Shown piece by piece: positions 1 to 7,672 of a stretch of DNA of 10,173 nucleotides. Origin of the DNA: Oscillospiraceae bacterium (lineage in GTDB: Bacteria; Bacillota; Clostridia; Oscillospirales; Oscillospiraceae); contig JAGBGB010000216.1 in the NCBI GenBank assembly GCA_017936205.1, forward strand, positions 1 to 10,173, written 5' to 3'. The notes under the pieces were generated by a model. It saw only the letters and a program-made list of their open reading frames with translations, did no database searches and had not been told where the DNA came from. Each line of letters starts with the position of its first letter. The first letter of the stretch is position 1. Both the position numbers and the translations under genes were made by a program.

Positions 1-48
1 ATCCGGGAAGGACTTAAAGCCCTGTACTTCAAGATGTTTAAGATGCAT
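1..48 (-). CDS. smc: Chromosome segregation protein SMC, first 16 codons only
   Basis: Reading down from an ATG at 48-46 gives MHLKHLEVQGFKSFPD, open to the window edge. This matches the very conserved SMC N-terminus (M-x-L-K-x-L-E-x-x-G-F-K-S-F), the strand just ahead of the Walker A loop, which lies outside the window. SMC is the ATPase that works with ScpA and ScpB to compact and segregate the chromosome. A ribosome site AGAGGTG at 60-54 sits five bases before the ATG. The ATG at 52-50 is in another frame and stops after four codons, so 48 is the start. The position after rnc is the usual Firmicutes order. It has its own promoter (83-111). The identification rests on a short but very typical peptide plus gene order. 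Confidence 0.88.
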   Translation of the reverse strand, partial: MHLKHLEVQGFKSFPD

Positions 49-82
49 TCATACACCTCTCCCATTGTATTATCAAGACATT

Positions 83-111
83 ATTTTATCAAATTTTACG
101 ATAAATTGCAA
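83..111 (-). promoter_or_regulatory. Extended -10 sigma-A promoter of smc
   Basis: On the minus strand the -35 box TTGCAA (111-106) is followed by a 17-base spacer and the -10 box TAAAAT (88-83). TG one base upstream of the -10 box makes it an extended -10. Transcription should start near 76, giving a leader of about 28 bases that contains the smc ribosome site. It lets smc be expressed separately from the plsX-rnc operon. Boxes and spacing are seen directly; activity is inferred. Confidence 0.72.
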
Positions 112-121
112 TATGTTCCTA

Positions 122-145
122 TTATTTTTCCCATGGAAGAAATAA
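122..145. repeat. Imperfect 24-base palindrome upstream of the smc promoter
   Basis: The plus strand reads TTATTT-t-T-c-CCATGG-a-A-g-AAATAA. The half-sites match at 10 of 12 positions around a perfect CCATGG core. It lies 11 bases upstream of the -35 box, so a transcript from that promoter would not contain it. It could be a binding site for a dimeric regulator, or chance in AT-rich DNA. No regulator family is recognised from the half-site. Confidence 0.4.
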
Positions 146-321
146 ATATTTTGTAAATCCACAGTTCCTTGCCATTTCTGCCTACAGCAGATCCACAATC
201 ACATCACAATAAAGGCGTATCTATGTATTCTTACTGCAAGCTTCTCATAGCATCGTCAGTCGTACATTGGAGGAGTCAGTCTATCTCACACTGCCTTCTG
301 AAAGATTCGTACAAACAGAGT
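146..321. other. Noncoding stretch between rnc and smc, nothing recognised
   Basis: No reading frame with a plausible start and ribosome site is seen on either strand. The 73-codon plus-strand frame from 169 starts at TTG without a ribosome site and runs into the 3' end of rnc. The only structure seen is a small hairpin, TCTGC-N5-GCAGA, at 177-191. No tRNA, riboswitch or repeat is recognised. Confidence 0.5.
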
Positions 322-357
322 CGGAGCTCCTTTACCATAACCGGTAAGGGAACTCCG
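322..357 (-). terminator. Terminator-like hairpin after rnc
   Basis: As minus-strand RNA, the arms 357-343 and 336-322 pair over 15 positions, with one G-U wobble and one A/C mismatch, closing a six-base loop. The stem begins 23 bases after the rnc stop. The sequence after the stem (ACTCTGTTTGTACG) is only moderately U-rich, so termination is probably partial. The separate smc promoter downstream fits an operon end here. Confidence 0.55.
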
Positions 358-379
358 TTTCGATCATATTTTTCAGAAT

Positions 380-1054
380 TTATTTTCTGAGGGCTTCTAA
401 GGCATGGCTTGCAGCTGCCTGCTCGGCTCGCTTCTTGCTGGTGCCGGTGGCTCTGCCGATTTCCTTGCCGTTGAGACAAACACGAACAAGGAATTCCTTG
501 CAGTGGTCCGGACCGCTTTCATTCAAGACTTCATAGTTCAGGTGCTGATCCTTCTTCTGTTGGATCAGTTCCTGAAGCTCAGTTTTATAATCATGGTTTT
601 TTGCCAGATCCTGCAGCTTCGGGAGGATCAGTCGGGTGATAATCCCCTTCGCCTCCTCAAAGCCGCTGTCAAGATATGCCGCCGCAATCAGAGACTCCAT
701 AACATCGCACAAAATCCCGCTGCGATGTCTGCCGCCTCCCTGCGCTTCCCCATGCCCCAGCAAGAGATAATCTCCCAGGTGAATCTGTTCCGCCACTGCA
801 GATAGATTCTTCTCACAAACCAGCTCCGCACGAATTCGAGTCAGCTCTCCTTCCTGCTTCATAGGGAATTTATGATATAAAAACTCAGCAGTCACAAAGC
901 CAAGAATAGAATCTCCAAGGAACTCCAACCGTTCATAGCTGAGCAGATTGTTCTTGTACACCTCATTGGCGTGAGAGGAATGAGAAAGAGCACGAGTCAG
1001 CAATCTCTGATCCTTATAATGATATCCTAATGCAGTTTCAAGCACAGCGTACAT
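380..1054 (-). CDS. rnc: Ribonuclease III
   Basis: A 224-residue double-strand-specific endoribonuclease that processes rRNA precursors and some mRNAs as a homodimer with Mg2+. The N-terminal catalytic domain carries the family signature ERLEFLGDS at residues 41-49. E41, E44 and D48 match the first acidic cluster, and D117 and E120 (in DVMES) complete the metal site. Residues about 155-224 form a double-stranded RNA-binding domain with GPDH at 187-190 and a late GTSKKRAEQ motif. Length is normal (E. coli about 226). The ATG follows the plsX stop by one base, and AGAGGTG five bases upstream (inside the end of plsX) is its ribosome site. This is therefore the last gene of the operon. All catalytic residues are present. 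Confidence 0.97.
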   Translation of the reverse strand: MYAVLETALGYHYKDQRLLTRALSHSSHANEVYKNNLLSYERLEFLGDSILGFVTAEFLYHKFPMKQEGELTRIRAELVCEKNLSAVAEQIHLGDYLLLGHGEAQGGGRHRSGILCDVMESLIAAAYLDSGFEEAKGIITRLILPKLQDLAKNHDYKTELQELIQQKKDQHLNYEVLNESGPDHCKEFLVRVCLNGKEIGRATGTSKKRAEQAAASHALEALRK

Positions 1055-1055
1055 A

Positions 1056-2075
1056 TTACACCTCTTTAGGTAGACGCATGGACTCTACATTCTCCCGAAT
1101 ATCCGTGCAGTAGTCACTCTCCACAGCATGAATTGCCTGCTTAATGGCGCTGCGAACAGCTCTGGCATCAGAGGATCCGTGGGCCTTGATCACAGGCTTG
1201 GAAATACCGAGAATCAGAGAGCCGCCAACCTCACGGTAGTCCATCTGCTTCTTAATGTCCTCACCCTTCTTGCACAAAAGAGCTCCAATCTTGGTGGCCA
1301 AATTCCGCATAAACATTCCCTTAATGAGCTTGGACATATATAAGGCGGTACCTTCAATGGTTTTCAGGAAGACATTCCCGGAGAAGCCGTCTGCAACAAT
1401 CACATCCACCTCTCCGCCAACGGCATCACGAGCCTCTACATTTCCTACGAAGTTGATAAGCCCCTTTTCCCCAGCCTGTTGTAGGAGCTGATAGCTCTGC
1501 TTGTGCAGATCGTCTCCCTTGCTGTCCTCAGTACCATTATTCAGCAAAGCAACACGAGGCTGCTTCTTCCCCTGCGCCTTCTGTGCATAGAAAGAACCCA
1601 TGCAGCCAAATTGCAGCAGGAATTCCGGGGTACAGGTCACATTGGCGCCTGCATCTACCAGAATGGCACCGGTGCCGATAGGCAGGACAGGTGCGAGAGC
1701 TGCACGGCGAATTCCTCTGATCCGCTTAACCAGAAGGGTTGCAGCTGTCAAGAGGGCTCCTGTATTCCCTGCGGAAATAAAGGCGTCACCCTGTCCATCT
1801 GCAAGCATTTTCAGTCCCTGAACCAGAGAAGAACCCTTATGCTGTTTGACCACCTCGCTGGGATCTGCATGCATATCCACAACATCATCCGCATGGCTGA
1901 TCTCTACCCCTTGAGGCAGGGTATCATAGCCACATTGACGCATGGAGGACAGAATTTCCTCTCCTCGTCCTACCAGAATGATATGTACCCCAAACTCCTT
2001 TGCAGAGTCTAAGGCTCCTTGCACGATAGCCTGTGGAGCGTTGTCTCCACCCATTGCGTCAATGATGATCTTCAT
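1056..2075 (-). CDS. plsX: Phosphate acyltransferase PlsX
   Basis: PlsX converts acyl-ACP and phosphate to acyl-phosphate, the donor used by PlsY to start phospholipid synthesis; it is a peripheral membrane enzyme. The N-terminus MKIIIDAMGGDNAP is the family hallmark (M-K-I-x-x-D-A-M-G-G-D-x-A-P), here with N where many members have H. Later conserved stretches include SAGNTGALL near residue 100, NNGTEDSKGD near 180 and VADGFSGNVFLK near 230. The length of 339 residues is normal. The start ATG overlaps the trmFO stop in ATGA, and GAGG lies seven bases upstream, so translation is probably coupled. Unlike many Clostridia and Bacilli, no acpP or fapR accompanies it. Confidence 0.97.
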   Translation of the reverse strand: MKIIIDAMGGDNAPQAIVQGALDSAKEFGVHIILVGRGEEILSSMRQCGYDTLPQGVEISHADDVVDMHADPSEVVKQHKGSSLVQGLKMLADGQGDAFISAGNTGALLTAATLLVKRIRGIRRAALAPVLPIGTGAILVDAGANVTCTPEFLLQFGCMGSFYAQKAQGKKQPRVALLNNGTEDSKGDDLHKQSYQLLQQAGEKGLINFVGNVEARDAVGGEVDVIVADGFSGNVFLKTIEGTALYMSKLIKGMFMRNLATKIGALLCKKGEDIKKQMDYREVGGSLILGISKPVIKAHGSSDARAVRSAIKQAIHAVESDYCTDIRENVESMRLPKEV

Positions 2076-3382
2076 GGGGTTTCCTCTTTTCTCATAGATT
2101 CAAGATAAGCAAGTGCTCGGTTTGCAATGGCAAGATTCTTATTCGCCTTGCCCTTCACTCGCTCCTCCAGAGGGTCAATAATACCAAAATTTATATTCAT
2201 GGGCTGGAAGTTCACTGCATTCTCGTTGCTGATATAGTATCCCAGAGCACCCATAGCTGTCCTTCTGCTAAAGTCGGGAATCGGCTCATTCCGCAATCTT
2301 GCAGCCATGGAAACTGCCGCAACAAAGCCGGAGGCACAGGATTCCACATAGCCCTCAACACCGGTCATCTGCCCTGCAAAAGCTACCAAGGGATTCCTGC
2401 GATCTGCATAGGTGTGATCCAGAAGCTGAGGAGAATTCAGGAAGGTATTACGATGCATCACACCATAACGGACATATTCCGCATTCCGAAGCGCAGGGAT
2501 CATGGAAAACACCCGCCTCTGCTCCGGAAACTTCAAGTGCGTCTGGAAGCCTACAATATTATAAATATCCCCTGCAGCATTGTCTCTGCGGAGCTGCACC
2601 ACCGCATAGGGCTCCTGCCCTGTACGAGGATCTCGAAGACCTACAGGCTTTAAAGGACCATAGCGCAGGGTATCCACACCCCTTCTTGCCATGACCTCTA
2701 CAGGAATACAGCCTTCAAATATATTCTTATCCTCAAAGCCGTGTACCTCTGCCTCCTGAGCGTTTGCAAGCTCCCGCACGAACTCCTGATATTCCCAACG
2801 GGACATAGCGCAATTAATATAGTCTGCAGAGCCTCTGTCATAACGGGATGCAAACCATGCGTACTCCATGTCAATAGACTCCAATGTTACCAAAGGCGCT
2901 GCTGCATCAAAGAAGTGCATATACTCAGAATTACCGAAATAGCTTCCTATGGCATCACTCATTGCATCTGAAGTCAGTGGACCGGTTGCAATGATCACAG
3001 GACCCTCAGGCACTTGGGTTACTTCCTCTGCAAGCACTGTAATATTCGGATGGTTACGGATCCGTTCTGTTACCATACCGGAAAACCCGTAGCGGTCAAC
3101 TGCCAGACAGCCACCTGCCTCTACACGGGTCGCATCAGCGCAGCTCAGAATCAAGCTGCCACTGCGACGGAGTTCCTCCTTCAGGAGACCAACAGCGTTC
3201 TCCAGCCGATCCCCTCGGAGTGAATTGGAACAAACCAGTTCTGCAAAGTCATCACAATGATGGGCAGGAGATTTTTTATGAGGCTTCATTTCGTAGAGCT
3301 TCACCGCAAAACCACGCTCAGCAAGCTGCCACGCCGCCTCACAGCCGGCTAAGCCGGCACCGATTACTTTTACTTCTATCAT
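2072..3382 (-). CDS. trmFO: tRNA (uracil-54-C5)-methyltransferase TrmFO, folate/FAD-dependent
   Basis: TrmFO makes ribothymidine at position 54 of the tRNA T-loop, using methylene-tetrahydrofolate as carbon donor and reduced FAD; most Gram-positive bacteria use it instead of SAM-dependent TrmA. The 436-residue length matches the family (B. subtilis about 435). The FAD Rossmann motif GAGLAGCEAAWQLAERG is at residues 8-24. LVCSNSLR carries C51 and FEGCIPVEVMARRG carries C225; these align with the two functionally important cysteines of the B. subtilis enzyme. RYGPLKPVGL and the C-terminal NFGIIDP segment are also typical. The start overlaps the topA stop in ATGA. The nearest purine-rich site (AAGGA) is about 11 bases away, so coupling to topA translation is likely. 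Formerly called Gid. Confidence 0.97.
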   Translation of the reverse strand: MIEVKVIGAGLAGCEAAWQLAERGFAVKLYEMKPHKKSPAHHCDDFAELVCSNSLRGDRLENAVGLLKEELRRSGSLILSCADATRVEAGGCLAVDRYGFSGMVTERIRNHPNITVLAEEVTQVPEGPVIIATGPLTSDAMSDAIGSYFGNSEYMHFFDAAAPLVTLESIDMEYAWFASRYDRGSADYINCAMSRWEYQEFVRELANAQEAEVHGFEDKNIFEGCIPVEVMARRGVDTLRYGPLKPVGLRDPRTGQEPYAVVQLRRDNAAGDIYNIVGFQTHLKFPEQRRVFSMIPALRNAEYVRYGVMHRNTFLNSPQLLDHTYADRRNPLVAFAGQMTGVEGYVESCASGFVAAVSMAARLRNEPIPDFSRRTAMGALGYYISNENAVNFQPMNINFGIIDPLEERVKGKANKNLAIANRALAYLESMRKEETP

Positions 3383-5586
3383 TTCTTCTTCGTTCCTTTT
3401 TGGGAAGCGGTCTTTTTCTTTGCAGGAGCCTCCTCTTCCTGAGGCTGCTCCACCGTTTCCGTAGTCGCCTTGGGCATACGGCGCTTATAGCCCCGCTTAT
3501 CCTCCGGAAGGAAATTGGGACACTGTTCGTTAATACAGAAGGGCTTCATTGCACCCTTGCCGGATCGCTTGAACATGGTTTGTCCACACTGAGGGCAATC
3601 CTGTTCCGTAGGCACATCCCAGGACATAAATCCACATTCTACACCTCGCTCGCAGGCATAGAATACATAACCTCTCTTGCTCTTCCGCTTCAAGATAGCA
3701 CTGCCACACTTGGGGCAGCGACCGGGCATTCGTTCCACAATGGGCTTGGTGTTAGAACATTCCGGGAAGCCGGGACAAGCTAAGAAGGGACCAAAACGGC
3801 CAAACTTCACAACCATGTTCCTGCCACATTGATCACAGATCTCCTCCGAAACCTCCTCGGGGACCTTAATACGTTTCCCCTCTAATGCTTGTTCGGCTTG
3901 GAGCATTGCAGAATGGAAGCCCGCATAGAAATCCCGCAGGATCTGCTTCCACTGTACATTTCCGGCTTCTACTTCATCCAGACGGCGCTCCATATTGGCA
4001 GTAAATTCTACATCGATCACATCATTGAAGCGTTCCAACATCAAATCGGTCACGACCACTCCCAGAGGGGTGGGATAGAGACGCTTATCCTTTTTCAGAA
4101 CATAGTCCCGATCCTGGATCGTTGCAACAATGGTAGCATAGGTAGAGGGACGACCTACCCCCCGTTCTTCCATGGCTTTGACCAGAGTTGCTTCCGTATA
4201 GCGGGCAGGCGGAACGGTAAAGTGCTGTTCCTTCTTGGTCTTCTGAGCAAGAAGCCGCTCCGTTCCGTCCAGATATGGCAGCATGCCGGGCTTTTCCTCT
4301 TCGTCATCGTCACGACCTTCTTCATACACTGCAGTGAATCCGGGGAACTTCATGACCTGCTCCCCTGCGCGGAAAACATGTCCGGAGCACTGGGTATCGA
4401 TCTGCACAGCATCATATAAGGCATCCGCCATCTGGCAAGCCACAAAGCGACTCCAGATCAGCTTGTACAGCCGATACTGTTCCTTGGTCAGGTTATTCTT
4501 GATTCGCTCCGGATCTAAGTGCACATTACTGGGACGAATCGCTTCGTGGGCATCCTGTGCGCCCTCCTTCTTCCGATAGCGCCGAGGAGCGCCTGCATAG
4601 TACCCCTCTCCGTATCTATCCAGAATAAAATCCTTTGCGGCTCGGAGAGCCTCCTCTGACAATCTCAAGGAGTCGGTTCTCATGTATGTGATCAAGCCTA
4701 CAGAGCCCTCTCCGGCAATCTCGATGCCCTCGTAAAGCTGCTGGGCAATAGCCATAGTTCGACGGGGCGTCATATTCAGCTTGCGGGAAGCTTCCTGCTG
4801 TAGGGTTGAGGTAATGAAGGGAGGAGTGGGGCTACGCTTCTTCTCTGAACGTTTAATGGATGCAATGGTAAACTCCCTACCCTGGATATCAGCCAGGATC
4901 CGGTCTACCTCAGCCTCACTGGTAAGCTCACGCTTCTTCGTCTCACCGAAGTACCGAGCCACGAAGCCACCCGGCTTACCTACGCACTGCAAATAAGCAT
5001 CAAGGGTCCAGTATTCCTTGGGAATAAAAGCTTCAATTTCCCTCTCTCTTTCTACTACCAGTCTTGTAGCCACAGACTGAACCCGTCCCGCAGAAAGACC
5101 TCTGCGGATCTTCTTCCACAGCAGAGGGCTAAGCTGGTAGCCGACAATACGGTCCAGGATCCTGCGAGCCTGCTGAGCATCTACAAGATGATAATCAATA
5201 TCTCTGGGATTCTCGATGCTGCTGAGAACGACTTTTTTGGTAATTTCATTAAAAGTCACACGCTTGGCCTTGTGAGAATCAAGAGAAAACAGCTCCTTCA
5301 AATGCCAAGAAATCGCCTCACCCTCACGGTCAGGGTCCGTTGCAAGATAAACGCAGTCTGCCTTGGCGGCAGCGGTCTTCAACTCACGGATCAAAGACTC
5401 CTTTCCCTTCATAGGAATGTATTGGGGAGCAAAGTCTGCTTCAATATCCACACCCATGGTGCTCTTGGGCAGATCCCTCAGATGACCCATACAAGCCAAT
5501 ACCTGATAATCTGGCCCTAAATACTTACTGATCGTCTTCGCTTTTGAAGGCGACTCTACGATTACTAATTTTGTTCCTTTTGCCAT
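3379..5586 (-). CDS. topA: DNA topoisomerase I (type IA)
   Basis: This enzyme relaxes negative supercoils by cutting one DNA strand through a 5'-phosphotyrosine link. The N-terminal TOPRIM domain has LVIVESPSKAKTI (catalytic E11) and the acidic motif DPDREGEA at 84-91. The active-site tyrosine is Y301 in ITYMRTDS. RRGLSAGRVQSVATRLV and GRPSTYATIV are further family blocks. The C-terminus has three Cys4 zinc-ribbon motifs: C584/C587/C604/C610, C624/C627/C645/C651 and C664/C667/C684/C689. A lysine-rich tail ends in GTKKK. The length of 735 residues is normal for Firmicutes and Thermotoga-type enzymes. GGAGG seven bases before the ATG is a strong ribosome site, 15 bases after the dprA stop. The dprA-topA-trmFO order is common in Firmicutes. 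Confidence 0.98.
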   Translation of the reverse strand: MAKGTKLVIVESPSKAKTISKYLGPDYQVLACMGHLRDLPKSTMGVDIEADFAPQYIPMKGKESLIRELKTAAAKADCVYLATDPDREGEAISWHLKELFSLDSHKAKRVTFNEITKKVVLSSIENPRDIDYHLVDAQQARRILDRIVGYQLSPLLWKKIRRGLSAGRVQSVATRLVVEREREIEAFIPKEYWTLDAYLQCVGKPGGFVARYFGETKKRELTSEAEVDRILADIQGREFTIASIKRSEKKRSPTPPFITSTLQQEASRKLNMTPRRTMAIAQQLYEGIEIAGEGSVGLITYMRTDSLRLSEEALRAAKDFILDRYGEGYYAGAPRRYRKKEGAQDAHEAIRPSNVHLDPERIKNNLTKEQYRLYKLIWSRFVACQMADALYDAVQIDTQCSGHVFRAGEQVMKFPGFTAVYEEGRDDDEEEKPGMLPYLDGTERLLAQKTKKEQHFTVPPARYTEATLVKAMEERGVGRPSTYATIVATIQDRDYVLKKDKRLYPTPLGVVVTDLMLERFNDVIDVEFTANMERRLDEVEAGNVQWKQILRDFYAGFHSAMLQAEQALEGKRIKVPEEVSEEICDQCGRNMVVKFGRFGPFLACPGFPECSNTKPIVERMPGRCPKCGSAILKRKSKRGYVFYACERGVECGFMSWDVPTEQDCPQCGQTMFKRSGKGAMKPFCINEQCPNFLPEDKRGYKRRMPKATTETVEQPQEEEAPAKKKTASQKGTKKK

Positions 5587-5601
5587 GAAGGAACCTCCAT
5601 A

Positions 5602-6861
5602 TCATATTCTTTGATAGGAATTACCAAAGCACTTGATAATTCGCTTCTTTAGCTGAAGCATTGTCAGTGCTGTGATCACAGAGGAGGGTTCAAATCCGCA
5701 ACGAGCGATCACAACATCTGTCTCAAGGGGTTCATCGCCGAACACAGCAAGAACCTTCCGTTCAAAGTCAGCTAATTCCATAAGCCCATCCCCATCATCC
5801 ATCGCAGAGGGCGTAGAAAATATGGGTTCCGGAGCCTCTTTTTCTATTTTTATCGGGCGAGGTGCTGGTGGTGCGGAAGGAAACCTCGGTATGGTCTCAA
5901 TCACGGGTGAATAAACCGTACATGACGCACCATAGCGGCTCATATACAGGCGCTTCGCAGCTTCTCTGGTACGACCATCGATCAAGCGATCCGGAAACAT
6001 AGATGCATAGGCCGATAACAGCTCCCAACCATCATTAACGGTCTCACAGCCTGAGTCTATAAGTTCAAAGTTCCCGGTACAGTATGCATTCACTTCCGCC
6101 CTACGAACAGTATATACATCCCGATTCTGAGACAGGGCAAATTCTGCGGTTCTCAGAGCTCCGCTGCCTTTCGGCGCTTCAACCACCAGTGTTGCCAGAG
6201 ACAAACCGCTGATCAGACGATTCCGTGCTATAAAATACATCTTCTTAGTCGGCTCTCCGGGAGGAAACTCGCTTAACAAGCATCCATGCTTACAAATCGC
6301 ATCAAATAAGGGTTTATTCTCTCTGGGATAATAATCATCCAGTCCACCCGCAAGAACACAAATCACCGGCATGATTGACCCCAGGGCGCTGCTTAAGGCA
6401 ACTGTATCGATCCCTCTGGCTCCGCCGGAAATGACGATTCCACCACTAAGAGCAATCAGAGAAGATAGCTGTTTGGTGTGAAGGATTCCGAAATTACTGC
6501 ACTTTCTTGTGCCCACGATGCCAACGGTAGCTTCCTGATCTATTGCAGGCATGATCCCCTTGCAGTAAAGTACCGCAGGTGGATCGTATATCTGCTTCAG
6601 CCTCTCAGGATACGCATCATCTGCATAGGTAATGATCTGTATACCAAGTCGATCACAATCACTTACAACCCGCTCCGCATCAGTCAGATCCTTATCCAGC
6701 AAAGTTGCGATCCAGCGCTGCGTAATGCCCTTGGTAAGCAGGCACTGCTGCTGATCCAGTGCATAGATTTGTTCCGCTGTACCGAAGAGTTCCAGTAGTC
6801 TGCGGCAGCCTACATGTCCTATTCCTTTTCTTTGTGTCAGCCATATCCAATGTTTCAGCAT
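5602..6861 (-). CDS. dprA: DNA-processing protein DprA (Smf)
   Basis: DprA binds incoming single-stranded DNA and loads RecA during transformation; it is also widespread in bacteria not known to be competent. From the chosen start there are 419 residues: an N-terminal helical region (about 1-65, WIWLTQRKGIG), a Rossmann-like core (about 80-275) with GIVGTRKCSNFG at 114-125, GGARGID at 146-152, YYPREN at 177-182, RNRLISGLS at 213-221 and SGALRTA at 233-239. A proline-rich linker follows at about 318-354, then a C-terminal winged-helix segment (about 362-419). The loop usually reading AVPG is TVRRAE here (251-256). The frame stays open to a GTG at 6891 inside the upstream gene, but ATG 6861 has GAGAGAGG six bases upstream and gives the usual N-terminus. 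Confidence 0.92.
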   Translation of the reverse strand: MLKHWIWLTQRKGIGHVGCRRLLELFGTAEQIYALDQQQCLLTKGITQRWIATLLDKDLTDAERVVSDCDRLGIQIITYADDAYPERLKQIYDPPAVLYCKGIMPAIDQEATVGIVGTRKCSNFGILHTKQLSSLIALSGGIVISGGARGIDTVALSSALGSIMPVICVLAGGLDDYYPRENKPLFDAICKHGCLLSEFPPGEPTKKMYFIARNRLISGLSLATLVVEAPKGSGALRTAEFALSQNRDVYTVRRAEVNAYCTGNFELIDSGCETVNDGWELLSAYASMFPDRLIDGRTREAAKRLYMSRYGASCTVYSPVIETIPRFPSAPPAPRPIKIEKEAPEPIFSTPSAMDDGDGLMELADFERKVLAVFGDEPLETDVVIARCGFEPSSVITALTMLQLKKRIIKCFGNSYQRI

Positions 6862-6875
6862 GGTATCCTCTCTCT

Positions 6876-7625
6876 TTATTTCATTTCCCACATAACGATG
6901 GATGCTGCAATAGCAGCGTTTAAGGATTCACATCTGGATTGCATGGGGATGATAACCTGTTTATCCGATTTTTCCAGAAGCTCCGAACAGATCCCCTGTC
7001 CCTCGCTTCCGATTACGGTGATATACTGTCTGAGATCCAATTCTCTCAGGTCAACTGCTTGGTCTGTTAACGCGGTTGCTGCAATTGGGATTCCCTGTTG
7101 AAGGCACAGTTCCAGAAATTGTTCTAAAGGAATCGCCATGGGTCTTGTCCGAAGTACCGCTCCCATGGAAGCACGGAGGGTTTTTTCTGAATATGGGTCA
7201 GCGCAACCGTTCGTAAGCAGCACGGGGATCCCAAAGGCATCCGCTGTACGAAGAATGGTTCCCAAGTTTCCCGGGTCCTGGATGCGATCCAAAAGGAGCA
7301 TACCGGGATGGATACTGATCCTTTCCTCTAAAGGAAGCTCGCAGGTAAATACCACTCCCTGAGGAGTCTTCATACCCGAAAGAGTTTGCATCAGAGCTTC
7401 AGGAACTTGGACGACACGAATTCCTTCCGGAAGGATTGGACACTGAGTATCTTCTGAATAAACAAGAACTTTGATCTTCGGATACCACTTGAGAGCCTCA
7501 TCCAACAGTTTCCAGCCTTCACAGACGAATTCCCTACAATCTCTCCGCAAGCTCCGAGATGTCTGGAGCTTGCGGATATGGCGGATCAATTGATTCTGAG
7601 CTGATGTTATTCGTTCAATGGTCAT
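6876..7625 (-). CDS. TrmH/SpoU-family RNA 2'-O-methyltransferase
   Basis: A 249-residue SPOUT-class methyltransferase that should add a SAM-derived methyl group to a ribose 2'-OH of rRNA or tRNA; the exact target cannot be read from sequence. Residues 1-100 form the substrate-binding domain typical of RlmB/YsgA-like proteins (ITSAQNQLIRHIRKL, then FVCEGWKLLDEAL). The three SpoU motifs follow: motif 1 DRIQDPGNLGTILRTADAFG (113-132, with N120 and R126), motif 2 VIGSEGQGI (204-212), and motif 3 IPMQSRCESLNAAIAA (226-241), which forms the knotted SAM site. AAAGGAG lies nine bases before the ATG. It is first in the operon, about 40 bases after the predicted transcription start, and dprA starts 14 bases after its stop. 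Closest named type is likely YsgA-like. Confidence 0.93.
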   Translation of the reverse strand: MTIERITSAQNQLIRHIRKLQTSRSLRRDCREFVCEGWKLLDEALKWYPKIKVLVYSEDTQCPILPEGIRVVQVPEALMQTLSGMKTPQGVVFTCELPLEERISIHPGMLLLDRIQDPGNLGTILRTADAFGIPVLLTNGCADPYSEKTLRASMGAVLRTRPMAIPLEQFLELCLQQGIPIAATALTDQAVDLRELDLRQYITVIGSEGQGICSELLEKSDKQVIIPMQSRCESLNAAIAASIVMWEMK

Positions 7626-7672
7626 TGATCAAAACTCCTTTATATCAGAACGGAAAATGCAAACACTTTTAT

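Noticed and set aside
169..390. 73-codon plus-strand frame in the rnc-smc gap
   Set aside because: TTG start, no ribosome site, no family pattern, and its end overlaps rnc.
276..479. 67-codon minus-strand frame overlapping the end of rnc
   Set aside because: Out of frame with rnc across its dsRNA-binding domain and running into the terminator-like hairpin; no independent start signal.
404..805. 133-codon plus-strand frame opposite rnc with a hydrophobic segment
   Set aside because: It mirrors the RNase III coding region; the hydrophobic run is a by-product of the complementary codons.
3220..3783. 187-codon plus-strand frame opposite topA and trmFO
   Set aside because: It is antisense to two well-conserved genes, spans their junction and resembles no family; its Leu/Arg/Ser-rich stretches come from the complement of the Lys/Glu-rich TopA tail.
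3889..4419. 176-codon plus-strand frame opposite topA
   Set aside because: Antisense to conserved topoisomerase coding sequence with no ribosome site or domain pattern; a shadow frame.
6862..6891. Upstream GTG start for dprA, ten codons longer
   Set aside because: It lies inside the end of the methyltransferase gene, whereas ATG 6861 has GAGAGAGG at ideal spacing and yields the family's normal N-terminus.
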